14,099 nt of DNA from the NCBI RefSeq assembly GCF_000003605.2, contig NW_003139203.1, positions 1 through 14,099 on the forward strand, written 5' to 3'. Shown here in pieces: positions 1 through 10,318 of the stretch (the stretch's first letter is position 1; each line of letters opens with the position of its first letter). The notes below the pieces were generated by a model. That model worked only from the letters and a program-made list of their open reading frames with translations, did not search any database and was not told where the DNA came from. The stretch comes from Saccoglossus kowalevskii (Eukaryota; Hemichordata; Enteropneusta; Harrimaniidae). Made by a program: the position numbers and the translations under genes.

Positions 1-10
1 TTCATCATCA

Positions 11-745
11 CTGTCACAGTATCTTTCTCACACATAACTGTTTCAGTATCTTTCTCAACATCACAATTCAGTATTTTTCTCTACAAGACTATCTCAGTAT
101 CTTTCTCAACATCACTGCTTCAGCATCTTTTTCTACATCACTGTTTCAGCGTCGTTCTCAACATCACTGTTTCAGCATCTTTCTCAACATCACTGTTTCA
201 GTATCTATCTCAACATCACTGTCTTAGTATCTTTCTCAACATCACTGTTTCAGTATCTTTCTCAACATCACAATTTCAGTATCTTTCTCTACAATACTGT
301 TTCAGTATCTTTCTCACACATCATTTTCAGTATCTTTCTCAACATCACTGTTTCAGTATCTATCTCAACATCACTGTCTCAGTATCTTTTACAACATCAC
401 TGTATCAGTATCTTTCTCAACATCACTGTCTCAGTATCTTTCTCAACATCACTGTTTCAGTATCTTTCTCAACATCACTGTCTCAGTATCTTTTACAACA
501 TCACTGTATCAGTATCTTTCTCAACATCACTGTCTCAGTATCTTTCTCAACATCACTGTCTCAGTATCTTTCTCAACATCACTGTTTCAGTATCTTTCTC
601 AACATCACTGTTTCAGTATCTTTCTCAACATCACTGTTTCAGTATCTATCTCAACATCACTGTCTCAGTATCTTTTACAACATCACTGTATAGTATCTTT
701 CTCAACATCACTGTCTCAGTATCTTTCTCAACATCACTGTTTCAG
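11..745. repeat. Duplicated block A, copy 1
   Basis: This block matches 2916-3650 at a constant offset of 2905 bp and, more loosely bounded, 7707-8442. Shared rare variants are gtcacag at the left end, the cacacataac monomer, cttttt in the ctacatc monomer, cttagtatc after the ctatctc monomer, and tatagtatc near the right end. Differences include the odd string ctacaagactatc near 91-104, where other copies have ctacaatactgtc. The match breaks where copy 1 reads cagcgtcg (743) and the partner reads cagtatct. Confidence 0.85.
147..392. repeat. 246-bp module (cagcgtcg to ttttac), copy 1 of 12
   Basis: Ordered monomers run from the CpG variant cagcgtcg through cagcatc, ctatctc, ttctcaac, cacaatttcag, ctacaatactg, cacacatcatt, ctatctc and ttttac. 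The ttttac string starts 240 bp after cagcgtcg. This copy carries cttagtatc in place of ctcagtatc, shared only with the copies at 3052 and 7844. Confidence 0.9.
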
Positions 746-1027
746 CGTCGTTCTCAACATCACTGTTTCAGCATCTTTCTCAACATCACTGTTTCAGTAT
801 CTATCTCAACATCACTGTTTCAGTATCTTTCTCAACATCACTGTTTCAGTATCTTTCTCAACATCACTGTTTCAGTATCTTTCTCTACAATACTGTCTCA
901 GTATCTTTCTCAGCATCACTGTTTCTGTATCTTTCTCAACATCACAATTCAGTATCTTTCTCTACAATACTGTCTCAGTATCTTTCTCAACATCACTGTT
1001 TCAGCATCTTTCTCTACATCACTGTTT

Positions 1028-1273
1028 CAGCGTCGTTCTCAACATCACTGTTTCAGCATCTTTCTCAACATCACTGTTTCAGTATCTATCTCAACATCAC
1101 TGTCTCAGTATCTTTCTCAACATCACTGTTTCAGTATCTTTCTCAACATCACAATTTCAGTATCTTTCTCTACAATACTGTTTCAGTATCTTTCTCACAC
1201 ATCATTTTCAGTATCTTTCTCAACATCACTGTTTCAGTATCTATCTCAACATCACTGTCTCAGTATCTTTTAC
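1028..1273. repeat. 246-bp module, copy 2 of 12
   Basis: Consensus form of the module with ttttac at 1268. It lies in duplicated block B, 285 bp after a cagcgtcg monomer (743) that is not followed by the full module. Confidence 0.9.
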
Positions 1274-1335
1274 AACATCACTGTATCAGTATCTTTCTCA
1301 ACATCACTGTCTCAGTATCTTTCTCAACATCACTG

Positions 1336-1387
1336 TTTCAGTATCTTTCTCAACATCACTGTTTCAGTATCTTTCTCAACATCACTG
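1336..1387. repeat. Reference pair of consensus 26-bp monomers
   Basis: Two adjacent identical monomers, 1336-1361 and 1362-1387, show the majority form. Key parts in order are tttcag, tatctttctc, aacatcactg. Across the junction of two monomers the string actgtttcagt forms a small inverted repeat with 4-base arms actg and cagt around ttt. The consensus monomer has no CpG and no stop codon in any of the three + frames. The complementary strand carries tga repeatedly and an atg in every monomer. Confidence 0.95.
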
Positions 1388-1740
1388 TTTCAGTATCTTT
1401 CTCTACAATACTGTCTCAGTATCTATCTCAATATCACTGTCTCAGTATCTTTCTCAACATCACTGTTTCAGTATCTTTCTCAACATCACTGTTTCAGTAT
1501 CTTTCTCAACATCACAATTTCAGTATCTTTCTCTACAATACTGTCTCAGTATCTTTCTCAACATCACTGTTTCAGCATCTTTCTCTACATCACTGTTTCA
1601 GCATCTTTCTCAACATCACTGTTTCAGTATCTATCTCAACATCACTGTCTCAGTATCTTTCTCAACATCACTGTTTCAGCATCTTTCTCAACATCACTGT
1701 TTCAGTATCTTTCTCTACAATACTGTCTCAGTATCTTTCT

Positions 1741-2086
1741 CAAACATCACTTTCAGTATTTTTCTCTCACATCTTTCTCAAACATCACTTTCAGTATTTT
1801 TCTCTCACATCTTTCTCACACATCACTGTCTCAGTATCTTTCTCAACATCAGTCTCAGTATCTTTCTCACACATCACTGTATCAGTATCTTTCTCAACAT
1901 CACTGTCTCAGTATCTTTCTCTACATCACTGTTTCAGTATCTATCTCAACATCACTGTCTCAGTATCTTTCTCAACATCACTGTTTCAGCAGCTTTCTCA
2001 ACATCACTGTCTCAGTATCTATCTCAACATCACTATCAGTATCTTTCTCTACATCACTGTCTCAGTATCTTTCTCACACATAACTC
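1741..2086. repeat. 346-bp cassette of shortened monomers, copy 1 of 5
   Basis: It begins with caaacatcactttcag and a doubled short unit (tatttttctctcacatc), then runs through cacacatcactg, the 3-base-short caacatcagtctcag, cagcagctttc and cactatcag to cacacataac. Private to this copy is cataactctttc at the end. Length is 346 bp, as in the copies at 9620 and 11043. Confidence 0.88.
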
Positions 2087-2192
2087 TTTCAGTATCTTTC
2101 TCAACATCACAATTCAGTATTTTTCTCTACAATACTGTCTCAGTATCTTTCTCAACATCACTGTTTCAGCATCTTTCTCTACATCACTGTTT

Positions 2193-2438
2193 CAGCGTCG
2201 TTCTCAACATCACTGTTTCAGCATCTTTCTCAACATCACTGTTTCAGTATCTATCTCAACATCACTGTCTCAGTATCTTTCTCAACATCACTGTTTCAGT
2301 ATCTTTCTCAACATCACAATTTCAGTATCTTTCTCTACAATACTGTTTCAGTATCTTTCTCACACATCATTTTCAGTATCTTTCTCAACATCACTATTTC
2401 AGTATCTATCTCAACATCACTGTCTCAGTATCTTTTAC
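2193..2438. repeat. 246-bp module, copy 3 of 12
   Basis: Module with ttttac at 2433 and a private cactatttcag near 2394. The same variant is seen at 7191 in a partial module, which supports the link between 2270-3953 and 7067-8745. Confidence 0.9.
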
Positions 2439-2593
2439 AACATCACTGTATCAGTATCTTTCTCAACATCACTGTTTCAGTATCTATCTCAACATCACTG
2501 TCTCAGTATCTTTCTCAACATCACTGTTTCAGCATCTTTCTCAACATCACTGTTTCAGTACCTTTCTCTACAATACTGTCTCAGTATCTTTCT

Positions 2594-2945
2594 CAAACAT
2601 CACTTTCAGTATTTTTCTCTCACATCTTTCTGAAACATCACTTTCAGTATTTTTCTCTCACATCTTTCTCACACATCACTGTCTCAGTATCTTTCTCAAC
2701 ATCAGTCTCAGTATCTTTCTCACACATCACTGTATCAGTATCTTTCTCAACATCACTGGTCCTGTCTCAGTATCTTTCTCTACATCACTGTTTCAGTATC
2801 TATCTCAACATCACTGTCTCAGTATCTTTCTCAACATCACTGTTTCAGCAGCTTTCTCAACATCACTGTCTCAGTATCTATCTCAACATCACTATCAGTA
2901 TCTTTCTCTACATCACTGTCACAGTATCTTTCTCACACATAACTG
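2594..2945. repeat. 346-bp cassette, copy 2 of 5 (352 bp)
   Basis: Same order of variants as copy 1, but 6 bp longer because of the gtcctg insertion at 2759-2764. It also has ctttctgaaac where the others have ctttctcaaac. Confidence 0.88.
2759..2764. other. 6-base insertion gtcctg in the array
   Basis: The normal junction catcactg-tctcag reads catcactg-gtcctg-tctcag here. I found this string nowhere else in the window. It changes the block C offset from 4797 to 4791 and the tandem offset from 853 to 859. Confidence 0.85.
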
Positions 2946-3650
2946 TTTCAGTATCTTTCTCAACATCACAATTCAGTATTTTTCTCTACAATACTGTCTC
3001 AGTATCTTTCTCAACATCACTGCTTCAGCATCTTTTTCTACATCACTGTTTCAGCGTCGTTCTCAACATCACTGTTTCAGCATCTTTCTCAACATCACTG
3101 TTTCAGTATCTATCTCAACATCACTGTCTTAGTATCTTTCTCAACATCACTGTTTCAGTATCTTTCTCAACATCACAATTTCAGTATCTTTCTCTACAAT
3201 ACTGTTTCAGTATCTTTCTCACACATCATTTTCAGTATCTTTCTCAACATCACTGTTTCAGTATCTATCTCAACATCACTGTCTCAGTATCTTTTACAAC
3301 ATCACTGTATCAGTATCTTTCTCAACATCACTGTCTCAGTATCTTTCTCAACATCACTGTTTCAGTATCTTTCTCAACATCACTGTCTCAGTATCTTTTA
3401 CAACATCACTGTATCAGTATCTTTCTCAACATCACTGTCTCAGTATCTTTCTCAACATCACTGTCTCAGTATCTTTCTCAACATCACTGTTTCAGTATCT
3501 TTCTCAACATCACTGTTTCAGTATCTTTCTCAACATCACTGTTTCAGTATCTATCTCAACATCACTGTCTCAGTATCTTTTACAACATCACTGTATAGTA
3601 TCTTTCTCAACATCACTGTCTCAGTATCTTTCTCAACATCACTGTTTCAG
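2916..3650. repeat. Duplicated block A, copy 2
   Basis: Partner of 11-745 (offset 2905). It is also part of the longer block 2270-3953 that recurs at 7067-8745, so this order of monomers exists three times in the window. It shares the gtcacag and cttagtatc markers with both other copies. The copy at 7707 has one additional A (taaactg at 7731-7737). Confidence 0.85.
3052..3297. repeat. 246-bp module, copy 4 of 12
   Basis: Module with ttttac at 3292 and the cttagtatc marker shared with copies at 147 and 7844. It is followed by a second ttttac monomer about 104 bp later, as at 147 and 7844. Confidence 0.9.
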
Positions 3651-4019
3651 TATCTTTCTCAACATCACTGTTTCAGTATCTTTCTCAACATCACTGTTTC
3701 AGTATCTTTCTCTACAATACTGTCTCAGTATCTTTCTCAGCATCACTGTTTCAGTATCTTTCTCAACATCACAATTCAGTATCTTTCTCTACAATACTGT
3801 CTCAGTATCTTTCTCAACATCACTGTTTCAGCATCTTTCTCTACATCACTGTTTCAGCATCGTTCTCAACATCAGTGTTTCAGCATCTTTCTCAACATCA
3901 CTGTTTCATTATCTATCTCAACATCACTGTCTCAGTATCTTTCTCAACATCACTGTATCAGTATCTTTCTCAACAACACTGTCTCAGTATCTTTCTCAAC
4001 ATCGCTGTTTCAGTATCTT

Positions 4020-4945
4020 TCTCAACATCACTGTCTCAGTATCTTTTACAACATCACTGTATAGTATCTTCTCAACATCACTGTCTCAGTATCTTTCTCA
4101 ACATCACTGTTTCAGCGTCGTTCTCAACATCACTGTTTCAGCATCTTTCTCAACATCACTGTTTCAGTATCTATCTCAACATCACTGTTTCAGTATCTTT
4201 CTCAACATCACTGTTTCAGTATCTTTCTCAACATCACTGTTTCAGTATCTTTCTCTACAATACTGTCTCAGTATCTTTCTCAGCATCACTGTTTCTGTAT
4301 CTTTCTCAACATCACAATTCAGTATCTTTCTCTACAATACTGTCTCAGTATCTTTCTCAACATCACTGTTTCAGCATCTTTCTCTACATCACTGTTTCAG
4401 CGTCGTTCTCAACATCACTGTTTCAGCATCTTTCTCAACATCACTGTTTCAGTATCTATCTCAACATCACTGTCTCAGTATCTTTCTCAACATCACTGTT
4501 TCAGTATCTTTCTCAACATCACAATTTCAGTATCTTTCTCTACAATACTGTTTCAGTATCTTTCTCACACATCATTTTCAGTATCTTTCTCAACATCACT
4601 GTTTCAGTATCTATCTCAACATCACTGTCTCAGTATCTTTTACAACATCACTGTATCAGTATCTTTCTCAACATCACTGTCTCAGTATCTTTCTCAACAT
4701 CACTGTTTCAGTATCTTTCTCAACATCACTGTTTCAGTATCTTTCTCAACATCACTGTTTCAGTATCTTTCTCTACAATACTGTCTCAGTATCTATCTCA
4801 ATATCACTGTCTCAGTATCTTTCTCAACATCACTGTTTCAGTATCTTTCTCAACATCACTGTTTCAGTATCTTTCTCAACATCACGATTTCAGTATCTTT
4901 CTCTACAATACTGTCTCAGTATCTTTCTCAACATCACTGTTTCAG
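4020..4945. repeat. Duplicated block B, copy 2
   Basis: Partner of 651-1575. Two clear differences are a missing T in tatcttctc near 4069 and cacgattt near 4886 where copy 1 has cacaattt. The latter creates a CpG. The rest appears identical by eye over about 925 bp. Confidence 0.87.
4398..4643. repeat. 246-bp module, copy 5 of 12
   Basis: Consensus module with ttttac at 4638. It is the block B partner of the copy at 1028 (offset 3370). Confidence 0.9.
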
Positions 4946-5319
4946 TATCTTTCTCAACATCACAATTCAGTATCTTTCTCTACAATACTGTCTCAGTATC
5001 TTTCTCAACATCACTGTTTCAGCATCTTTCTCTACATCACTGTTTCAGCATCGTTCTCAACATCACTGTTTCAGTATCTTTTTCAACATCACTGTTTCAG
5101 TATCTATCTCAACATCACTGTTTCAGTATCTTTCTCAACATCACAATTTCAGTATCTTTCTCTACAATACTGTCTCAGTATCTTTCTCAACATCACTGTT
5201 TCAGTATCTATCTCAACATCACTGTCTCAGTATCTTTTACAACATCACTGTATCAGTATCTTTCTCAACATCACTGTCTCAGTATCTTTCTCAACATCAC
5301 TGTTTCAGTATCTTTCTCA

Positions 5320-6027
5320 ACATCACTGTTTCAGTATCTTTCTCAACATCACTGTTTCAGTATCTATCTCAACATCACTGTCTCAGTATCTTTTACAACA
5401 TCACTGTATAGTATCTTTCTCAACATCACTGTCTCAGTATCTTTCTCAACATCACTGTTTCAGTATCTTTCTCAACATCACTGTTTCAGTATCTTTCTCA
5501 ACATCACTGTTTCAGTATCTTTCTCTACAATACTGTCACAGTATCTTTCTCAGCATCACTGTTTCTGTATCTTTCTCAACATCACAATTCAGTATCTTTC
5601 TCTACAATACTGTCTCAGTATCTTTCTCAACATCACTGTTTCAGCATCTTTCTCTACATCACTGTTTCAGCGTCGTTCTCAACATCACTGTTTCAGCATC
5701 TTTCTCAACATCACTGTTTCAGTATCTATCTCAACATCACTGTCTCAGTATCTTTCTCAACATCACTGTTTCAGTATCTTTCTCAACATCACAATTTCAG
5801 TATCTTTCTCTACAATACTGTTTCAGTATCTTTCTCACACATCATTTTCAGTATCTTTCTCAACATCACTGTTTCAGTATCTATCTCAACATCACTGTCT
5901 CAGTATCTTTTACAACATCACTGTATCAGTATCTTTCTCAACATCACTGTCTCAGTATCTTTCTCAACATCACTGTTTCAGTATCTTTCTCAACATCACT
6001 GTTTCAGTATCTTTCTCAACATCACTG
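5320..6027. repeat. Duplicated block E (~0.71 kb), copy 1
   Basis: It matches 12213-12922 at an offset of 6895 bp: tatag at 5407 and 12302, cagcatcactgtttctg at 5551 and 12446, cagcgtcg at 5668 and 12563. One difference is gtcacag near 5537 against gtctcag in the partner. It ends where this copy enters a ctatctc monomer and the partner enters a ctttctctacatc monomer. Confidence 0.84.
5668..5913. repeat. 246-bp module, copy 6 of 12
   Basis: Consensus module with ttttac at 5908. It lies in the first copy of the 673-bp tandem unit and also in block E. Confidence 0.9.
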
Positions 6028-7060
6028 TTTCAGTATCTATCTCAACATCACTGTCTCAGTATCTTTTACAACATCACTGTATAGTATCTTTCTCAACATC
6101 ACTGTCTCAGTATCTTTCTCAACATCACTGTTTCAGTATCTTTCTCAACATCACTGTTTCAGTATCTTTCTCAACATCACTGTTTCAGTATCTTTCTCTA
6201 CAATACTGTCTCAGTATCTTTCTCAGCATCACTGTTTCAGTATCTTTCTCAACATCACAATTCAGTATCTTTCTCTACAATACTGTCTCAGTATCTTTCT
6301 CAACATCACTGTTTCAGCATCTTTCTCTACATCACTGTTTCAGCGTCGTTCTCAACATCACTGTTTCAGCATCTTTCTCAACATCACTGTTTCAGTATCT
6401 ATCTCAACATCACTGTCTCAGTATCTTTCTCAACATCACTGTTTCAGTATCTTTCTCAACATCACAATTTCAGTATCTTTCTCTACAATACTGTTTCAGT
6501 ATCTTTCTCACACATCATTTTCAGTATCTTTCTGAACATCACTGTTTCAGTATCTATCTCAACATCACTGTCTCAGTATCTTTTACAACATCACTGTATC
6601 AGTATCTTTCTCAACATCACTGTCTCAGTATCTTTCTCAACATCACTGTTTCAGTATCTTTCTCAACATCACTGTTTCAGTATCTTTCTCAACATCACTG
6701 TGTCAGTATCTTTCTCTACAATACTGTCTCAGTATCTATCTCAATATCACTGTCTCAGTATCTTTCGCAACATCACTGTTTCAGTATCTTTCTCAACATC
6801 ACTGTTTCAGTATCTTTCTCAACATCACAATTTCAGTATCTTTCTCTACAATACTGTCTCAGTATCTTTCTCAACATCACTGTTTCAGCATCTTTCTCTA
6901 CATCACTGTTTCAGCATCGTTCTCAACATCACTGTTTCAGCATCTTTCTCAACATCACTGTTTCAGTATCTATCTCAACATCACTGTTTCAGTATCTTTC
7001 TCTACATCACTGTCTCAGTATCTTTCTCAACATCACTGTTTCAGTATCTTTCTCTACATC
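5925..7060. repeat. Duplicated block D (~1.14 kb), copy 1
   Basis: It matches 8231-9366 at an exact offset of 2306 bp with no difference that I noticed. Three rare markers lie in both: ctttctgaac (about 6533 and 8839), gtgtcag (about 6699 and 9005) and ttcgcaac (6765 and 9071). The match stops at 7060-7061, where this copy reads tacatcactg and the partner reads tacatcgctg. Confidence 0.88.
6341..6586. repeat. 246-bp module, copy 7 of 12
   Basis: Module with ttttac at 6581. It lies 673 bp after copy 6 and is the first of three copies with ctttctgaac (tga created on the + strand). Confidence 0.9.
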
Positions 7061-7390
7061 ACTGTTTCAGTATCTTTCTCAACATCACTGTTTCAGTATC
7101 TTTCTCAACATCACAATTTCAGTATCTTTCTCTACAATACTGTTTCAGTATCTTTCTCACACATCATTTTCAGTATCTTTCTCAACATCACTATTTCAGT
7201 ATCTATCTCAACATCACTGTCTCAGTATCTTTTACAACATCACTGTATCAGTATCTTTCTCAACATCACTGTTTCAGTATCTATCTCAACATCACTGTCT
7301 CAGTATCTTTCTCAACATCACTGTTTCAGCATCTTTCTCAACATCACTGTTTCAGTACCTTTCTCTACAATACTGTCTCAGTATCTTTCT

Positions 7391-7737
7391 CAAACATCAC
7401 TTTCAGTATTTTTCTCTCACATCTTTCTCAAACATCACTTTCAGTATTTTTCTCTCACATCTTTCTCACACATCACTGTCTCAGTATCTTTCTCAACATC
7501 AGTCTCAGTATCTTTCTCACACATCACTGTATCAGTATCTTTCTCAACATCACTGTCTCAGTATCTTTCTCTACATCACTGTTTCAGTATCTATCTCAAC
7601 ATCACTGTCTCAGTATCTTTCTCAACATCACTGTTTCAGCAGCTTTCTCAACATCACTGTCTCAGTATCTATCTCAACATCACTATCAGTATCTTTCTCT
7701 ACATCACTGTCACAGTATCTTTCTCACACATAAACTG
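7391..7737. repeat. 346-bp cassette, copy 3 of 5 (347 bp)
   Basis: Same cassette with one additional A in the terminal cacataaactg. It lies in block C, copy 2, and shares gtacctttctc just upstream with the cassette at 2594. It has no gtcctg insertion. Confidence 0.88.
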
Positions 7738-7843
7738 TTTCAGTATCTTTCTCAACATCACAATTCAGTATTTTTCTCTACAATACTGTCTCAGTATCTT
7801 TCTCAACATCACTGCTTCAGCATCTTTTTCTACATCACTGTTT

Positions 7844-8089
7844 CAGCGTCGTTCTCAACATCACTGTTTCAGCATCTTTCTCAACATCACTGTTTCAGTA
7901 TCTATCTCAACATCACTGTCTTAGTATCTTTCTCAACATCACTGTTTCAGTATCTTTCTCAACATCACAATTTCAGTATCTTTCTCTACAATACTGTTTC
8001 AGTATCTTTCTCACACATCATTTTCAGTATCTTTCTCAACATCACTGTTTCAGTATCTATCTCAACATCACTGTCTCAGTATCTTTTAC
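7844..8089. repeat. 246-bp module, copy 8 of 12
   Basis: Module with ttttac at 8084 and the cttagtatc marker. It is the block C partner of the copy at 3052. Confidence 0.9.
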
Positions 8090-8230
8090 AACATCACTGT
8101 ATCAGTATCTTTCTCAACATCACTGTCTCAGTATCTTTCTCAACATCACTGTTTCAGTATCTTTCTCAACATCACTGTCTCAGTATCTTTTACAACATCA
8201 CTGTATCAGTATCTTTCTCAACATCACTGT

Positions 8231-9366
8231 CTCAGTATCTTTCTCAACATCACTGTCTCAGTATCTTTCTCAACATCACTGTTTCAGTATCTTTCTCAAC
8301 ATCACTGTTTCAGTATCTTTCTCAACATCACTGTTTCAGTATCTATCTCAACATCACTGTCTCAGTATCTTTTACAACATCACTGTATAGTATCTTTCTC
8401 AACATCACTGTCTCAGTATCTTTCTCAACATCACTGTTTCAGTATCTTTCTCAACATCACTGTTTCAGTATCTTTCTCAACATCACTGTTTCAGTATCTT
8501 TCTCTACAATACTGTCTCAGTATCTTTCTCAGCATCACTGTTTCAGTATCTTTCTCAACATCACAATTCAGTATCTTTCTCTACAATACTGTCTCAGTAT
8601 CTTTCTCAACATCACTGTTTCAGCATCTTTCTCTACATCACTGTTTCAGCGTCGTTCTCAACATCACTGTTTCAGCATCTTTCTCAACATCACTGTTTCA
8701 GTATCTATCTCAACATCACTGTCTCAGTATCTTTCTCAACATCACTGTTTCAGTATCTTTCTCAACATCACAATTTCAGTATCTTTCTCTACAATACTGT
8801 TTCAGTATCTTTCTCACACATCATTTTCAGTATCTTTCTGAACATCACTGTTTCAGTATCTATCTCAACATCACTGTCTCAGTATCTTTTACAACATCAC
8901 TGTATCAGTATCTTTCTCAACATCACTGTCTCAGTATCTTTCTCAACATCACTGTTTCAGTATCTTTCTCAACATCACTGTTTCAGTATCTTTCTCAACA
9001 TCACTGTGTCAGTATCTTTCTCTACAATACTGTCTCAGTATCTATCTCAATATCACTGTCTCAGTATCTTTCGCAACATCACTGTTTCAGTATCTTTCTC
9101 AACATCACTGTTTCAGTATCTTTCTCAACATCACAATTTCAGTATCTTTCTCTACAATACTGTCTCAGTATCTTTCTCAACATCACTGTTTCAGCATCTT
9201 TCTCTACATCACTGTTTCAGCATCGTTCTCAACATCACTGTTTCAGCATCTTTCTCAACATCACTGTTTCAGTATCTATCTCAACATCACTGTTTCAGTA
9301 TCTTTCTCTACATCACTGTCTCAGTATCTTTCTCAACATCACTGTTTCAGTATCTTTCTCTACATC
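8231..9366. repeat. Duplicated block D (~1.14 kb), copy 2
   Basis: Partner of 5925-7060. Its right half is also the first copy of the ~1423-bp tandem repeat that follows, so the three rare markers reach a third location at about 10264, 10428 and 10494. Confidence 0.88.
8647..8892. repeat. 246-bp module, copy 9 of 12
   Basis: Module with ttttac at 8887 and the ctttctgaac marker. It lies 2306 bp after copy 7 and 1426 bp before copy 10. Confidence 0.9.
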
Positions 9367-9619
9367 GCTGTCTCAGTATCTTTCTCAACATCACTGTTTC
9401 AGTATCTATCTCAACATCACTGTCTCAGTATCTTTCTCAACATCACTGTTTCAGTATCTTTCTCTACATCGCTGTCTCAGTATCTTTCTCAACATCACTG
9501 TTTCAGTATCTATCTCAACATCACTGTCTCAGTATCTTTCTCAACATCACTGTTTCAGCATCTTTCTCAACATCACTGTTTCAGTATCTTTCTCTACAAT
9601 ACTGTCTCAGTATCTTTCT

Positions 9620-9965
9620 CAAACATCACTTTCAGTATTTTTCTCTCACATCTTTCTCAAACATCACTTTCAGTATTTTTCTCTCACATCTTTCTCACAC
9701 ATCACTGTCTCAGTATCTTTCTCAACATCAGTCTCAGTATCTTTCTCACACATCACTGTATCAGTATCTTTCTCAACATCACTGTCTCAGTATCTTTCTC
9801 TACATCACTGTTTCAGTATCTATCTCAACATCACTGTCTCAGTATCTTTCTCAACATCACTGTTTCAGCAGCTTTCTCAACATCACTGTCTCAGTATCTA
9901 TCTCAACATCACTATCAGTATCTTTCTCTACATCACTGTCTCAGTATCTTTCTCACACATAACTG
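9620..9965. repeat. 346-bp cassette, copy 4 of 5
   Basis: 346-bp form without private indels. It sits near the right end of the first ~1423-bp unit and ends with gtctcag followed by cacacataac, not the gtcacag seen at 2916 and 7707. Confidence 0.88.
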
Positions 9966-10072
9966 TTTCAGTATCTTTCTCAACATCACAATTCAGTATT
10001 TTTCTTCTACAATACTGTCTCAGTATCTTTCTCAACATCACTGTTTCAGCATCTTTCTCTACATCACTGTTT

Positions 10073-10318
10073 CAGCGTCGTTCTCAACATCACTGTTTCA
10101 GCATCTTTCTCAACATCACTGTTTCAGTATCTATCTCAACATCACTGTCTCAGTATCTTTCTCAACATCACTGTTTCAGTATCTTTCTCAACATCACAAT
10201 TTCAGTATCTTTCTCTACAATACTGTTTCAGTATCTTTCTCACACATCATTTTCAGTATCTTTCTGAACATCACTGTTTCAGTATCTATCTCAACATCAC
10301 TGTCTCAGTATCTTTTAC
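10073..10318. repeat. 246-bp module, copy 10 of 12
   Basis: Module with ttttac at 10313 and the ctttctgaac marker. Directly after it three bases are missing (ttttacatcac), which is private to this copy. Confidence 0.9.

Larger units (their letters stand above)
651..1575. repeat. Duplicated block B, copy 1
   Basis: It matches 4020-4945 at offset 3370 (3369 to the left of a one-base deletion near 4069). Within it the two cagcgtcg monomers at 743 and 1028 are 285 bp apart, exactly as at 4113 and 4398. Both copies also carry the rare cagcatcactgtttctg variant (911 and 4281) and the caatatcactg monomer (1429 and 4799). The match ends where copy 1 reads ttcagcatct and copy 2 reads ttcagtatct. Confidence 0.87.
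1603..3334. repeat. Tandem higher-order repeat of ~853/859 bp, two copies
   Basis: Copy 1 is about 1603-2455 and copy 2 about 2456-3314, with a remnant to 3334. The offset is 853 bp up to 2758 and 859 bp after it, because copy 2 carries a 6-base insertion, gtcctg, at 2759-2764. Landmarks in the same order in both copies are the caaacatcac monomer (1741 and 2594), cagcagctttc, cactatcag, cacacataac, cagcgtcg (2193 and 3052) and ttttac (2433 and 3292). Single-base differences include gtctcag against gtcacag and cactatttcag (2394) against cactgtttcag. Confidence 0.87.
2270..3953. repeat. Long duplicated block C (~1.68 kb), copy 1
   Basis: It matches 7067-8745 at an offset of 4797 bp, falling to 4791 after the gtcctg insertion (2759-2764) and rising to 4792 after an additional A at 7731-7734. 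Shared rare variants are cactatttcag (2394 and 7191), gtacctttctc (2558 and 7355), gtcacag, cttag and tatagtatc. Differences seen are ctttctgaaac near 2632, cagcatcg at 3855 (cagcgtcg in the partner), catcagtg near 3875 and ttcattatc near 3909. This is the longest near-identical pair I found. Confidence 0.85.
5180..6698. repeat. Tandem higher-order repeat of 673 bp, 2.25 copies
   Basis: Copies are about 5180-5852, 5853-6525 and a partial 6526-6698. Landmarks repeat at exactly 673 bp: cagcgtcg at 5668 and 6341, ttttac at 5235, 5908 and 6581, and cagcatcactg at 5551 and 6224. The length equals 26 monomers of 26 bp (676) minus 3, which agrees with the three one-base-short monomers per copy: tatagtatc, cacaattcag, and cacacatcattttcag. 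Differences between copies include gtcacag against gtctcag, gtttctg against gtttcag, and ctttctgaac only at about 6533. Confidence 0.88.
7067..8745. repeat. Long duplicated block C (~1.68 kb), copy 2
   Basis: Partner of 2270-3953. Its left end falls at about 7061-7067, the same place where the block 5925-7060 stops matching its own partner, so this looks like a true rearrangement junction. Its right part (from about 8231) also matches 5925-6440, so this stretch is a mosaic of two sources. Confidence 0.84.

Noticed and set aside
3875-6535. 886-codon open reading frame on the + strand
   Set aside because: It starts at a GTG created by one variant base, has no ATG, and translates to a 26-residue period that is simply three 26-bp monomers read in successive frames. 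All three + frames are open in the consensus. It ends only at a variant monomer (ctttctgaac).
6700-8841. 713-codon open reading frame on the + strand
   Set aside because: Same artefact. The GTG start comes from the gtgtcag variant, and the stop is the copy of the same ctgaac variant 2306 bp downstream. It crosses the rearrangement junction near 7061 without any change in character.
9006-9962. 318-codon open reading frame on the + strand
   Set aside because: It starts at the second gtgtcag variant and stops at cataac of the 346-bp cassette. The product is low-complexity repeat sequence with no domain or usual start.
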